Source: Ursus arctos
Lineage: Eukaryota > Chordata > Mammalia > Carnivora > Ursidae
Length of the DNA stretch: 64,000 bases
Reading direction: 5' to 3'
Assembly (NCBI RefSeq): GCF_023065955.2
Contig: NW_026622886.1
Location: 12,224,001-12,288,000 of the forward strand
Below are positions 32,995 to 43,860 of this stretch, one piece after another. Below the pieces are notes generated by a model. The model was not told the origin of the DNA. It made no database searches and worked only from the letters and a program-made list of their open reading frames with translations. The first letter of the stretch is position 1; every line of letters starts with the position of its first letter. Position numbers and translations under genes: made by a program.

Positions 32995-33340
32995 CTGTTG
33001 TTTTTCCTGCCTATCATCTATTCCTCCTGTAGTTCTTTTGGGGAACCTCTCCTCCACCCATCTCAGTCTGGGTTTGATCCAATCCACAGCTCCAGGAGTT
33101 AGCACAATCAATCAGGGTGTCCATAGTGACTGGTTAGTAAAAACAGGCTGGGATTTTTGCTGAAATCTTTTTCAAGAATTGCTATATTGATAGGATGTAG
33201 GCCTGAAGCTAGTAGTGGCCCCCTTGCTTGTGTGAGGGGATAACCTTCTTGAGACTCTAGCCAATGCAGAGAAAAGCCAATTGAAGCGATGGGGACAAAA
33301 AGAGTTCTGATAACATATAATTTGATCACCAGAATACAAC
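32995..33340. repeat. Possible old repeat fragment, unassigned
   Basis: 'ggtttgatccaatccacagc', 'caatcaatcagggtgtccat' and 'tagccaatgcagagaaaagc' are reminiscent of the common repeat suspected at 21404-22250. Weak. Confidence 0.25.
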
Positions 33341-33355
33341 TACTATACTTCTATT

Positions 33356-33409
33356 TTTTCAATTTATGACCAACAGCTTCTACTTTTCAATTTATGACCA
33401 ACAGCTTCT
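33356..33409. repeat. 28-bp tandem duplication
   Basis: TTTTCAATTTATGACCAACA plus GCTTCT occurs at 33356-33381 and again, identical, at 33384-33409. Confidence 0.95.
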
Positions 33410-34713
33410 CTTTTCTTTGGATTTGATTTAGGGTTTCTTCACTAGCAACTGAAAGAGTTCTGATTAAATGCCTCTTAACCTACTCTAGTCATATTTTCCT
33501 TTGCCTCTTAACCCCAACCTGGATTCTCCATTCAGAAGATCCTCCCCTTTGCACCTGTAGAGGAACTTCAGTACAGAGGTGAGAGTTAAGTAGCCTTTAC
33601 ACACTTCTTATCTTCCTTAGTCTACATGAAATGTGAAAGAAAACATAATCCTAATCTGCTCTTTTGTAGACTCCCCTCTTCCCTACATCTCCCTTTAAGC
33701 ATACATCCAACTTCAGTTAGAGAAAGATTTGCTTCAAAGTATCAAGAACACTTTGAAGCAAGGATATGAGAAAAATTCAGATCTTGGTTAATTTTATCAC
33801 TCATTGCTAATATCAAGTGAGTAATTAAAATTGAGAATGGAATACCAAAAATAAATGAAAGTGAACAAGATGAACTAAAGACTTGGTGTTCCCAAACATA
33901 CTTCATTCTTTTAGAGTAAAAATATAGATTTGAAAATAAAGATTGTATAAATAGAATGCATATGTAATTTTACTTTTTATCATGAAATGAAATCCAAGGG
34001 ACAGGAGGTAGAAGCAAAATATGCTGAGCTGTCTGTGGTCCTGAAAATAGTTACTACAAACATGGATGCTTTTTATTATTTATTTTTATTACAGCTAATA
34101 ATGAGACATTTTCCCATAAAGACAAAATGATTCTTAAAGATTTCTGAATACAGGCAGATAATTTAATCTCATCTTCATTGACTTTACTCCTAATCAGATA
34201 AATTAATGGAGCAAATTGTTTCTCTTATTCTGGCAGATAGTTTTAAATTACAATAATGTACAACTAAAAAATAATCATAAATACAAACAGGAAAAAAATT
34301 AAACAGAAACCAGAATGCCTAATCCTCTTGGTCTTAATTATGTTTTCTTTTGTAAGAAAAACATCCAACTCTTATCAAAGCTTGAATATTGCCACATAAT
34401 CTTCTCTGTTAGATTTTTTCTTCCCAATGTTTATAAACAAGAGCCTTTTCACAATTACGTTGTTTCTTTTTATCATAACTACTTGAACAAATAAATGTAG
34501 TTCCATATTCTTGATGCCTCTTCTATTCACAGCTCATTTTAGAGTTTGGTTTGTTGTGTTTTGGGTTTTATTTTCATTCATTTATTTTTTACTGTTAAAA
34601 TTAGAGGGAAAAGAAATATTTCTGCAGTATGAGTGTCCACCTTGGTCCCTGAACTTTCTATAATAAGGCTTTCCACAGGGTGGAGGGCAGAAGTATGCCT
34701 GTGAAGGTATTGA
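33410..34713. other. Unique AT-rich sequence
   Basis: No repeat recognised over 1.3 kb, the longest repeat-free part of the first half of the window. There are several ATTA-rich words at 34080-34300. Conservation cannot be judged here. Confidence 0.4.
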
Positions 34714-34750
34714 GGTATTGCCCACTCAAAGAAGGTATTGCCCACTCAAA
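34714..34750. repeat. 20-bp tandem duplication
   Basis: GGTATTGCCCACTCAAA occurs at 34714-34730 and 34734-34750. Confidence 0.93.
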
Positions 34751-34875
34751 TTATCAGTGAGGAAAGCTGAGGTTCATAGCACTTAACATTGTACAGTAAA
34801 TAAGTGGCAGGATCCAAACTTAACACTGTCTGGCTTCATGTCTATGATTACCCTTTCTCAAGCAGTCTTCCTGCT
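34751..34875 (-). repeat. MIR SINE remnant
   Basis: Reversed MIR: 'gtgaggaaagctgaggttca', 'taaataagtggcaggatcca', 'ctgtctggcttcatgtctat'. Confidence 0.65.
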
Positions 34876-35019
34876 AATTTACCAATATAGTATGCTCTTG
34901 CTTACTTTGTACTTTGTGGCTCTTTTCCGTCATTGTAAGGGTGTGTTTTATCTCCACAGCCAGATGGTAAGCTCCTAAAGACCTCAACTCCTGTTGCATC
35001 TTCTTTAATAAAGATAAGC

Positions 35020-35215
35020 CATGCAACCTCTGGTTCAGAGCATGGGCTTTGCAATTGCATAAGCCAGGTTTCAAAGTGTGGATTGCTAGACTTCTCTGAG
35101 CCTCAGTTTCCTCATTTGTAAAAGAAAGTTAATAATACCTGCCTGTATACATGTGTATAAAGAGTTTAGCAAAGTATCTAATGCATCATAATGTTCAATA
35201 CATGTTAGCTTTTAT
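35020..35215 (+). repeat. MIR SINE
   Basis: Sense MIR: 'tggttcagagcatgggcttt', 'cttctctgagcctcagtttc', 'ctcatttgtaaaagaaagtt', 'aataatacctgcctgtatac', 'gttcaatacatgttagcttt'. Confidence 0.82.
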
Positions 35216-35489
35216 ATATGTTATATATGTGTAAGATATGTAGATGATGGATGCAGTGATGGATACCTAGCACATAGCTTGAGTCCTTAGTAAACAACAA
35301 ACAAAAAAATAAGACTCTTTTTGGGCATCGTGGAAGGCACATTATATGACAACTTAGATACTCAAGTAATATCAAATGCCAATAAAAGAAACTATAATAA
35401 AATAGTTCCCTTAGTTCCCAGTAAGGACTCAATATGTTATTGTTGAACTTGACTTAAATGTTCATTTGCATCCACACAATTCTCTTTGC

Positions 35490-36900
35490 CTCATCTATGC
35501 CCTCTCTCACTAATTTATTTCTGTGAGTCAACAGTTATTTTTAGGCACATTTACAAATCCAACCAGGTTATCTTCCTTAGAGCTCTGGACCTGTATATTT
35601 AATAGCCTAATGGACTTTTCTGTGTCCTCAAGGTCAGCATGTCATAAAATGAGCTCATTATCATTCTTCTCCACTCCCTCCCACCCCTTGTACTTGTACC
35701 CATTCCTTATCACAGGGAATGAGACTTCAGTTGACTTACCAGAAAATCTGATTCTTCCTTACCTTTATATCCAATTAGCTCCCAACTGTTATTAATACTA
35801 CCTTTAGAATCTCTCTCTCTCTCCACATCCCTTCTCTTTTTCTACTCAAATCCACCCCTGCCACCGCTTTCCCAGTTAAGATCTTCATTATCTCTTTTCT
35901 CCTCTCTCTACTTTCTCCAATCCATCCTCCACCCAACTGTCAAAGTGACCTTTTTAACATAAAAACCTTATCATGTCATTCCGCTGCTCACACTCCTCTG
36001 ATAATCCCCTTCCTCCAGGATAGATTCTGACCTCTTTAGTTTGCCTTGACATTTAGAGGGGTTAAAAAATAGTACCCCTGTTCTCTACTCCGTTGAAAGG
36101 AACCAAAAACAGAGATAAAAATGATGGCTTTATTAATGAAAATATAGTCAAAGAACCAGATTTAGGTCTGGGGGAAATAATAGCTTCCTAATACTATACC
36201 CCTAAATTAGATCACCTAACAGGGGTCATCCATGGATGTCTTTACCCTGTAAGGACAGACTCCTTTATAGTGAAGCCAAGAACAGATCAGAAGTGTTGCT
36301 CTGTACAGGATAGAAGAGAAATGGAGCTGAACTCCCTGCTTCTGAACAGGAGTGCGTGAAGAGCAGAGAGGCCTGGAGAATAATGCTAATGGAGGGCTCC
36401 CCCAAGGAAACATGACACCAGAAAAAGTAAGGTTCCTTCTCATCATGCCATCCTCAAAAGAGTCGGCATATCAACAAAACCCTCTATGTTGCTGTCACTG
36501 ATTACTTGGACACTTCCCCTCCCAGCTCTGTCTCTCTGACTTCCATACCCTGAAGTCATTCCTGCTGAAGGACTTGCGGGGACCTGAACACACCAAGCCT
36601 TCTCTTCCTTCCATGCCTTTGCACATTTCCTCCTCTAGGTCTCAGTCTAGGAAAATTTTCTCCGCCACTCATCCCCCTCTGCCTTGCTCTGGCAGAGCCC
36701 TTCTCTGGTGCTCCCATTGTATATTGTACACTACACCCATCCACCTGCCACTAGGTCTGGGACTCTCTCCTTTGCAAAGTTGGAAGTTTTTTGAGGACAG
36801 AGACTCACACTTTGATCTTTGAATTCCCAGGACCTAGGACAGCGCTTGGCCTACAGAGTAACCTCTAATAAATACGCAGTGATTGAATGAATGTATAATG
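35490..36900 (+). repeat. LINE-2 3' portion, interrupted
   Basis: Sense L2. Left part to about 36055: 'catgtcattccgctgctcac', 'ttcctccaggatagattctg', 'ctttagtttgccttgacatt'. Right part from about 36476: 'atgcctttgcacatttcctc', 'gaggacagagactcac', 'cctaggacagcgcttggcct', 'aataaatacgcagtgattga'. Between lies an LTR-like insertion. The left boundary is approximate. Confidence 0.7.
36056..36475 (-). repeat. LTR-like insertion within L2
   Basis: About 420 bp that break the L2. On the minus strand there is a poly(A) signal (AATAAAGCC, near 36128-36136) and a CTATAAAGG box (near 36262-36272), LTR-like spacing. No clear target-site duplication, so it is old. Family not assigned. Confidence 0.45.
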
Positions 36901-37130
36901 GACTTCCATTATTTTGCCTCTTCAGCATCCCATTCCCCTTTCTTATAGAAACAGCAGCTTGACTTCCCTTGGGAGAGCTGACACCCTACTCCCCTGCCCC
37001 ATACAGAAGTCCAACAGACCCAATTTGAATCTTGAGCTTAGGAACACAAAAATTGAAAAAGGGCAGGGTTTATTCATTCCGATATTGGTGCCCAGATGCA
37101 CCTAGTTGATAATGAATGATGAATGTTTGT
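36901..37130. other. Unique sequence
   Basis: No feature recognised between the L2 and the purine tract. Confidence 0.4.
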
Positions 37131-37276
37131 TGAAGGAAGGAAGAGTGAGAAAAGGGGGGAGAAGAAGGGAGGGAGGGGGAAGGAAGGCAGGCAGGCAGGC
37201 AGGCAGGAAGGAAGGAAGGAAGGAAGGGGGGAGAGGGGGTAAGGAGAGGGAAGGGAGGGAGAGAGGAGAGTAAAGA
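37131..37276. repeat. Polypurine tract with (GGCA)n and (GGAA)n
   Basis: Almost pure A/G on the plus strand, with GGCA units (37186-37206) then GGAA units (37206-37226) and G-rich runs that could form G-quadruplexes. Confidence 0.95.
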
Positions 37277-37599
37277 AGCAGTTTAGGACAGTAGTCTGAT
37301 CAGGGCCCCAGGGATAGCGAGAAAGAATCAGCTTCACTGAGCTACAGACAGGGAGCTGTAAACCCTGGGCTCTGGAGACCTCCTACCTTCTCTACTAAAT
37401 GGCTCTGTATTTAAATGGCTGCTTCCTCCCCTGGACTATTTTGGTACATCTATTATTGGCTCCCATTTAGTGTCTGTTTATTTAAATCTGCTTTCAACTA
37501 GAACATAATTCTCTTGATTATCAGTTGATGCTGCGACACAGTAGGAATACAGATAATTGTCACTGTGCACATTCTGCTGGAAATATAAAATTATTCTCT
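37277..37599. other. Unique sequence beside the CpG-rich region
   Basis: 'ttatttaaatctgctttcaa' and 'ttctcttgattatcagttga' (37467-37530) are AT-rich, non-repetitive and next to the CpG-island-like part, where a regulatory element is plausible. No exon recognised. Confidence 0.35.
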
Positions 37600-38170
37600 T
37601 CAGAGCCGTTGAGGAGGGTGTTTGAGCACAGACGTTATGCAGTGCAGGCACGTGGGATCTGTAGAGGCTCATTTGTTGGCTCCTTCGCCCTCCTCCTGGG
37701 GCTGTCATCGGAGCCTCCCCCAGGAACTCCAGCAGACGCGCAGCTCCCCGGGGTCCTGCCGTTTCTTCAGCTGTGAGGACAGAGGAGGAGTGCAGTCTCC
37801 ACTCACTCAGAAGCGTGGGGCTTCCTTCGTTTATCATTTTCCCTCCGTTATCGCGGACCCCGGGGCTGGAGGGACGGACCCCGGGCGCCGGTCACTGCCT
37901 TGGGCTGCGCTGCCTTGCTGCCGCTGCCTGAACCAGGAGGCAGAATTTGAGCTGAAGGGGCAGCTGCACAGCCTACAACCAGATCGGCCTGACCGCGGCT
38001 GTTAGAGCAAGGGTTGGGCGGCGGTTCCTTCCGGTTCCATCCCTCCGCTCCACGCGCGCCTCGCCTTCCCCTCACCCACTCGGAACCTCACCCCTACTCC
38101 TCACCTGCTCTCATCCCCCGCGCCCGCCCCACGCACCTACCTCCAGCCCACAGCTCCCCAGCCCCAGCAA
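37600..38170. promoter_or_regulatory. CpG-island-like segment
   Basis: From 37720 to 38140 I count about 30 CpGs in about 420 bp with roughly 64% G+C, an observed/expected ratio near 0.7 by hand estimate, in a window otherwise poor in CpG. GC-box-like words (GGGCGG at 38017, CCCGCCC at 38123) are present. No TATA box stands out and neither strand shows a convincing first exon, so the direction is unknown. The overlapping open frames 37478-37837 (-), 37622-38005 (+) and 37848-38075 (-) look like by-products of GC-rich DNA. Confidence 0.6.
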
Positions 38171-39125
38171 GCTGCCTCTTCATTTACAAGCAGCATCACT
38201 AATTGCTTTTTAGGGTCCCTTTTCTGCTCTCTGTTCAAAATTCACGGGGCGTTCCCCAGCCCCTTTTATGCTACTTTTCTGAACCTTTTCAGCCTCTTTT
38301 ACAAACTTAGCACTTTCTGTGCCTCTTTTAGTCTTTGCAAGAAGAAAGAGACTTGAGAGGGTTTTTTTTTTTTTTTGGCAGTAAAGCTCCTTCTCCCGTA
38401 CCCCCTCCCCCGCCCTCTCCCCACCCCCCTGTCTCCACCCCCCCCCCCCCCAAAAGCACACGCATTGGCCCTCCTCCCACTGAATGGGGCTTTGTGCAGG
38501 GAATTTCCGGAACATAGCCCAGTGCCCAGGCCTCTGTGTGAGGAGAGGAGGGGCCCAGCCGGGCAAGGAGACCCTTAAGCCCACCCCATTACCACGGTCA
38601 CTGTTTGCCCTGGATTCTCTAAAAGGCCTATTGTTGCCGGTTGCCAGGTATTCCTTAGCAACACTTAAGCCAAGCTGCCTACCCTATTTAGGCCCAAAAC
38701 TTTTCAATGGCCTCCAAAACCCGTGCTTGTCAGCGCTGCAGACCGCTCCTCAAACAGCCTCAGAGGGGAGGGAGAAGCCACACCATCCCCCAGCCGTCTC
38801 TGCCTTTCAAATATCTGTGTTTGAGGCAGCTTGAGGGCTTCTTGTCATTTGCCTAGGATCAGCAGGCCAAACAATTGCAATTAAAATTTCTCTCTCCCCA
38901 ACCCTGGCATCTCCCTTCTCCCTCCAGCCCCCACCCCAGTTGCAGACAGACCTCTAACTTAATATTCAGCTGGGACTGGGTTTCATCATTTTCTGCAAGG
39001 GCCTCCTGACTTTTCTTCTCAGCCATTTCAAAGGAAATTGCTTTATTATTTTAGGAGAGTTTTGGTGAGCTTGCATGCAAGGTTTTATACCCCTCCCCAT
39101 CTCTGGTGAAGAAGAAAATAATAGA
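38171..39125. other. Unique sequence flanking the CpG-rich region
   Basis: Non-repetitive apart from poly(T) (38362-38375) and the C-rich tract. GTTGCC half-sites (38633, 38640) and AGCAAC (38657) recall RFX X-boxes but are spaced too widely. The open frame 38484-38834 resembles no known protein. Confidence 0.4.
38396..38451 (-). other. C-rich tract, G-quadruplex motif on the minus strand
   Basis: Repeated C runs of 3-6 followed by 14 consecutive C (38438-38451). The minus strand has many G runs able to form G-quadruplexes. It lies about 300 bp from the CpG-island-like segment. Confidence 0.65.
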
Positions 39126-39260
39126 ATCACAGAGTCTGTATTCTAGAAGGAATCTTAATGATGGTCCACAGATGAGGGTCTGGAGGCTCCGATCTGGGAA
39201 TTGGCTTGCTCAGGTCACAGGCCCCCAATCCCGTGCTGTTCCCCACTACACAACTGCAAG
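39126..39260 (-). repeat. Possible MIR remnant
   Basis: 'cacagatgagggtctggagg', 'ttggcttgctcaggtcacag' resemble a reversed MIR core. Weak. Confidence 0.4.
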
Positions 39261-39648
39261 TTAACACAAGAAGCAGATTGGCAGACTAAGAAAAACACAG
39301 TCTGTGCATCTCAAAACTTGAAAGTGGAAGGATAGCAGGTTCTGATTTCAGAGGAGTGTATCCTGGGTTCTTTCCACTCCTTTCTTTCCAGAAGAAACAT
39401 GAATTTACCCCAGTTCAGGGATGAGAAGCCTTGAAAGTGTCTGAGTTTTATTTGCTATCTTACTCGCTGTAGAGATTTGAGACATCTCTCCCAGGTCCCG
39501 AATTAGATGAAACTCAACCTAGCATTCTAGAACAAGGCAGCCATTCAGTTGTTTCCCATGAACCCAACTGCCCCACACTTGCCTTTTGACAGAAATTGAG
39601 TGACTTGCCCAGAGTCACACAGCACTTAGAATAAAATCAAGCTTCTGC
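39261..39648. other. Unique sequence with a MIR scrap
   Basis: 'gagtgacttgcccagagtca' 'cacagcact' (39598-39627) is a reversed MIR fragment. The remainder is unique. Confidence 0.45.
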
Positions 39649-40180
39649 ACACAGCCTGCATTGCCCTGCATCTCACGTCTCTCCCATCTCCTGCTTCATC
39701 TTCCACCTCTCCCCACTGACTCAGTTTATTCTAGTCACATCTACCTATACTGTGTCCCTGGACACAACAAGCCCACTCCCACCTCAGGATCTTCCTTACT
39801 CTTCTCTCTGACTGGAATGCTCTGCCCCCAGATCTTTGTGGAGCCAATCCTTCCAGAGTCTGCTCCTATGTCCCTGTCTCAAAGAGACCACCTCTGTTCA
39901 TGCTCTATTAGTTTAACTTTTCCTCTTTTCCCTTTTAAGTTTCTTTATAGCATGTATTATACATTTTTACAATTACTTATTTGCTGTAGAATATGTATAT
40001 ATTTATCATCGTCACTATTATTTATAGACATTTAGAGCTTATTCATTATCTGTTCTATTCCCGAACATAAGCTGTATGAGAACTCTCTGCCTTGTTTATC
40101 ATTATACTTCTAAGGTCTAGAACAGTGCCTGGAGCATAGAAGGTCCTAAAACAAAATTTAAGGAATAAGTAAGTGAATGA
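39649..40180 (+). repeat. LINE-2 3' end
   Basis: A well-preserved sense L2 3' region of about 530 bp: 'cctcaggatcttccttactc', 'gactggaatgctctgccccc', 'tctcaaagagaccacctctg', 'ctagaacagtgcctggagca' and 'gtaagtgaatgaatg'. The 124-codon open frame 39661-40035 lies in it and is not a gene. Confidence 0.85.
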
Positions 40181-41100
40181 ATGTGCTCATGAGTGGTAGA
40201 TAGGAAAATGAGAACACAAGTCTGCTTTACTCCTACTATGATATCCCTTGGTTTGGGGCGCTATGAGGATGAGGGAAGGAAGGGTGCTAGTGTGTTACTA
40301 AACACTTCCTTATCACCCAATGTAACCTTTTTTAAAAGAAGCTATTATTACTTTTGTTCCTCTAAGGAGCCTTTTTGGACCCTTTTTTGCCTAACTGGTC
40401 TCCATGAAATTATCAAAGATATATCGTATATTTATTTGTCTACTGTGGTTCTTTGAAAGGCTACAAAACAATTCAATGTCTAAGATTCTCTCATCCCAAG
40501 AACCAATTTTTGCCTTCCGGAGAGTGATCTCACCCGCTTTGAGAATGCATGTTATAACCGGTTCTGTCACTCAGAGTAGAAGCATACAGATTTCTGATGG
40601 TGCTATAAAATCTGGGAATGAATTCTGTCCCAGAGGGAAATGGAGGAGCGTTGTCTCAGAGCTTTAGGTGTAGAAGGATTCTAAACCTGGAAGATGAGAA
40701 GAATGGGCAAAAAGGATGGTGGGTATGTTAACTTGAGGCTTCCAGCCCAGCCCTCACATTACATACTTGACAAAGGTGTTTTTTTTTTTTTTTTAAAGAC
40801 CTTTAGAAAAACCCTTTCAGCTTAGGTAAATGTGGTGTTAAACCACTAATCGTTAACCCTTGCCTCTTCTTATTCAGCTCTTAATCAGATTATACAAAAG
40901 CTTTTAGAGGGTCTTGGTTTCCAAGGCCAGCCTGTGAGGATGAGGTAGAGTTTCTAAAATGCCGGCTTGGAAGTGGAAATTTTAAACTTTTACTGCTGGC
41001 TGTAGGTCACAAGATAAAGTCTTCATTAAAAAAAAAAAAAAAAAAAAAAAACAGTGCTGCCTCCTGAAAGCACTCGCAGATTAAGGACAGATGTATCTAC
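40181..41100. other. Unique sequence with homopolymer runs
   Basis: A T16 run at 40780-40795 and an A23 run at about 41029-41051 are present; neither shows a target-site duplication. No gene recognised. Confidence 0.45.
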
Positions 41101-41175
41101 ATTCGATATTTTCATTTATGCATTCGTTAATTCAACACATATTCGTCCAGTCCTCCCTATGTGCCACACACCATG
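41101..41175 (-). repeat. L2 or MIR 3' end scrap
   Basis: 'gcattcgttaattcaacaca' followed by 'tatgtgccacacaccatgct' matches the reversed common L2/MIR 3' ends. Confidence 0.5.
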
Positions 41176-42204
41176 CTAGGGCCTACCAAGATGTGTTCTT
41201 TTCACAGCGTTTATACATGAATACCAGGTACTAGGGAATGGAGTCTACTCTTTGTAGGCTGTATAATTAAAGGCCTAATCATTGCTGGCCTCTCATAGTG
41301 ATTGCCTATGCGTAGAGTTCTTAATGATGCTCCATGAATTCCATGATCTCCTTAGTAGAAAAGTTAGACATCTACCCCCAGTTTAGTGGACATCTGTTTA
41401 GTTTCCTGCCTGGCATCCTTCCTTTCTGTCTTGTAGTTATAGCAACCTCCTCTTGTTAGGGGAACTAAGCTCCCTTTTCCGTGTGGTTCTGGGACTATTG
41501 CAATTCAGAGTCTCCTTCTCTGCACCTGGATGGAAGACAGATAACCTAGTCACAGATAATCCCCGGTCAGGTGACTGCCCCAGAAATGGAGCATATGGCC
41601 TCAAAGTAACTGAGAAAGGCCTTTCTCTGGAGACTTCTACTTTAAAAGATAGGAAATCCCAAGTGAGGCCTTCAGACCCATGCTTCTCCATCTTCTTACT
41701 GAGGGAAGGAAGAGACCAATTCTAGAAGCTGAAGGGATCTTGAAGGCTGCTGCTACTTTGAAGGAAGAATGACACCAGAAGACAAGGGAACCTCAATTCC
41801 AAAAAGGAAGGTCAAGGGCCACATTCCTGAAAATCCAGTCTGGATTTAGACCGAGGAGTCAAGCTGGGAGTTTAGAGCTGATTATGGAAGGCTCAGAGAG
41901 CAAATAAGTCAGAAACCGCCAAATGGGTCCTGGATGATCACACCCTCTACCATTTGGTCTTTTTGTTGACTTCATAGGCCAACGAGGTAAATCCAGTGAC
42001 TGGCAGGTTTATGGGGCCCAAGACAGGGAAGGCTCCTGGAGGGTTTTAATTCCTCTTTTAAGATATTTCTTGATCCACTGACCTCTCAGAAACATTTATT
42101 ATCCAGGTATCTTCCTTCCTTTCTCTGCATAATGATTTTCCTGGATTTTTACACTGAGTTCTTCTCTTTCCTCATTCCGCCAGACTTTCCTCCTCTCCCC
42201 CTGT
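41176..42204. other. Unique sequence
   Basis: No repeat or gene recognised. Open frames 41437-41691 (-) and 41453-41725 (+) are mirror frames over the same DNA. Confidence 0.4.
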
Positions 42205-42522
42205 GGTAGGTTGAACAATGCCCCTCCTCCAAAGATATCCGACGTCCTAACCCTTGGAACCTGTGAATTTGTTAACTTATGTAGCAAATGGGATTCTGCC
42301 GATGTGATTAAGTTAAATATCTTAAAATGAAAGGATTAGGGGCACCTGGATGGTGCAGTCGGTTAAGCATCTGACACTTGATTTCGACGCAGGTCGTGAT
42401 CTTAGTGTTGAGAGATCAAGCCCTGCCTTGGGCTCTGTGCTCAGCAGGGAGTCTGCTTTAGACTCTCTCTCCCTCTGCCTCTCCACCCCACTAAAATAAA
42501 TAAATAAATATTAAAAAAAAAA

Positions 42523-42562
<40 letters not shown>

Positions 42563-42850
42563 AATGAGAGGATTATCCTGGATTGTCTGGGTTGGCAGGC
42601 AGGTCAGATTCAGAGAAGGAGGTGTGACAGCAGAAACAGGTTGGTGGTGCACTTTGAAAGTGGAGGAGGGGCCATGAGTTAAGGAATGAAGGCAGCTTCT
42701 GGAAGCTGGAAAGGGTAAGGAAGCAAAATCTTCCCCTGGAGCCTCCAGAAGGAATACAGCCCTACTAATACCTTGATTTCAGCCCTGAAAACTCATTTCG
42801 GGCTTCTGAAAGAGAATAAGTTAATGTGGTTTTAGACCCCAAGTTTGTCG
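42205..42850 (+). repeat. MLT1-like LTR split by a SINE
   Basis: Sense: 'gtggtaggttgaacaatgcc', 'aaagatatccgacgtcctaa', 'cccttggaacctgtgaattt', 'tgccgatgtgattaagttaa' to 42338. It resumes at 42562 with 'gattatcctggattgtctgg', 'gaggggccatgagttaagga', 'gcctccagaaggaatacagc', 'taccttgatttcagccctga'. Typical of MaLR-type LTRs; subfamily uncertain. Confidence 0.7.
42325..42575 (+). repeat. CAN-SINE with expanded (GAAA)n tail
   Basis: A plus-strand SINE (about 42339-42561): 'ggggcacctggatggtgcag' head, 'ctttagactctctctccctc', 'aataaataaataaatatt', poly(A), then about ten GAAA units (42524-42563). Flanked by AAATGAAAGGATTA (42325-42338) and AAATGAGAGGATTA (42562-42575). Confidence 0.94.
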
Positions 42851-43559
42851 TCCTTTTTCATAGCAGCAGTGGGAAGCGAATGATTTTCTAATGATTCAGA
42901 TTCAGCAGCCTTCCATTCTGACCCCTCTCCCGCGCTCCAGTAGTCGTCTCTAGCTGACAACTTGGACATCTGCACTTTAGCGCTTTCCAGGTACTTTACA
43001 GTCAACACATAAAGGTCTTCTCCCATTCTCGCTCCCCTACCTCTGTACTCGCCCATGTGAGCAGTATCACCACCTACCGGGGAGATGCTCAGTCAGGAAA
43101 CTTAGAGCATTCTTCCGTTCTTCCTTTATTCCTTCTTTTCAATGACACATACTCTGTCATGTTCTCTATGAGTACCTCCCTGACTCCCAAATACCCTAGT
43201 TCAGAGCTCTGAAATGTAGACTATCCTGACCCCCACCTCACTGCCTCCCCGCCCCAGTCTCTCCCCAAGAAGTCATACTTAGCAATAGCCCACAAGGTTA
43301 TCTCTGATACACTGAACAGATCGTGATCTCACGTGAGATGTTAATTGGCCATATGACCTAAGCCAGTACTTCTACAAAGTACACCCTGAACTTAGCACAT
43401 TCAAATATCGTCAGCACCTTGTTCTACCCGTTTGAGCCTCATCCCTTACCCCTCTTTCCCCATCAAACATACACATGCACACACACAAACACACATGCTC
43501 TAATCATAATAGACCACACACAATTCCCCATTTAAAGAAAATATGCAGTTTTCTGTACC
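42851..43559. other. Unique sequence
   Basis: No gene recognised. A short CA-rich stretch lies at 43470-43496. Pyrimidine-rich 43110-43260 may be another worn L2 piece but I cannot support it. Confidence 0.4.
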
Positions 43560-43860
43560 TCACATGCCCTCTACCCCCACTCTTCTTTGTGAGCCAACTT
43601 CTAATCTTTCACTGCCAATGCCAGTGTGATGCCCTCCCCCAACCTCTCCACATTCCCAGCCGGAATGAAGGGTCCTTTCTGTGTTCCCACACCGCTTAGT
43701 TCACACGCCCTTATGGTATTTATCACATCACGTCCTGGTCTTTCCCTTATACGCCTGTGTTTTCCCCACTAAAAGGTGAGTTCCTCAGTCCAGGGGCTGT
43801 GTCTCATTTCATCTCTCTAGTCTTAACACCTGAATCCCAATATGCTGAATTACCAGCCCT
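43560..43860 (+). repeat. LINE-2 3' end fragment
   Basis: Sense L2: 'cttatggtatttatcacatc', 'ttttccccactaaaaggtga', 'gttcctcagtccaggggctg', 'tgtctcatttcatctctcta'. Confidence 0.65.

Noticed and set aside
37478..38075. Overlapping open frames in the CpG-rich region as a possible first exon
   Set aside because: Frames exist on both strands as expected of GC-rich DNA with few stops; no splice or family evidence could be seen.
38633..38662. RFX X-box from GTTGCC and AGCAAC half-sites
   Set aside because: The half-sites are about 10 bp or more apart, whereas an X-box allows only about 0-3 bp.
40780..41051. Poly(T) at 40780 and poly(A) at 41029 as further tail-only insertions
   Set aside because: No direct repeat could be found at either run.
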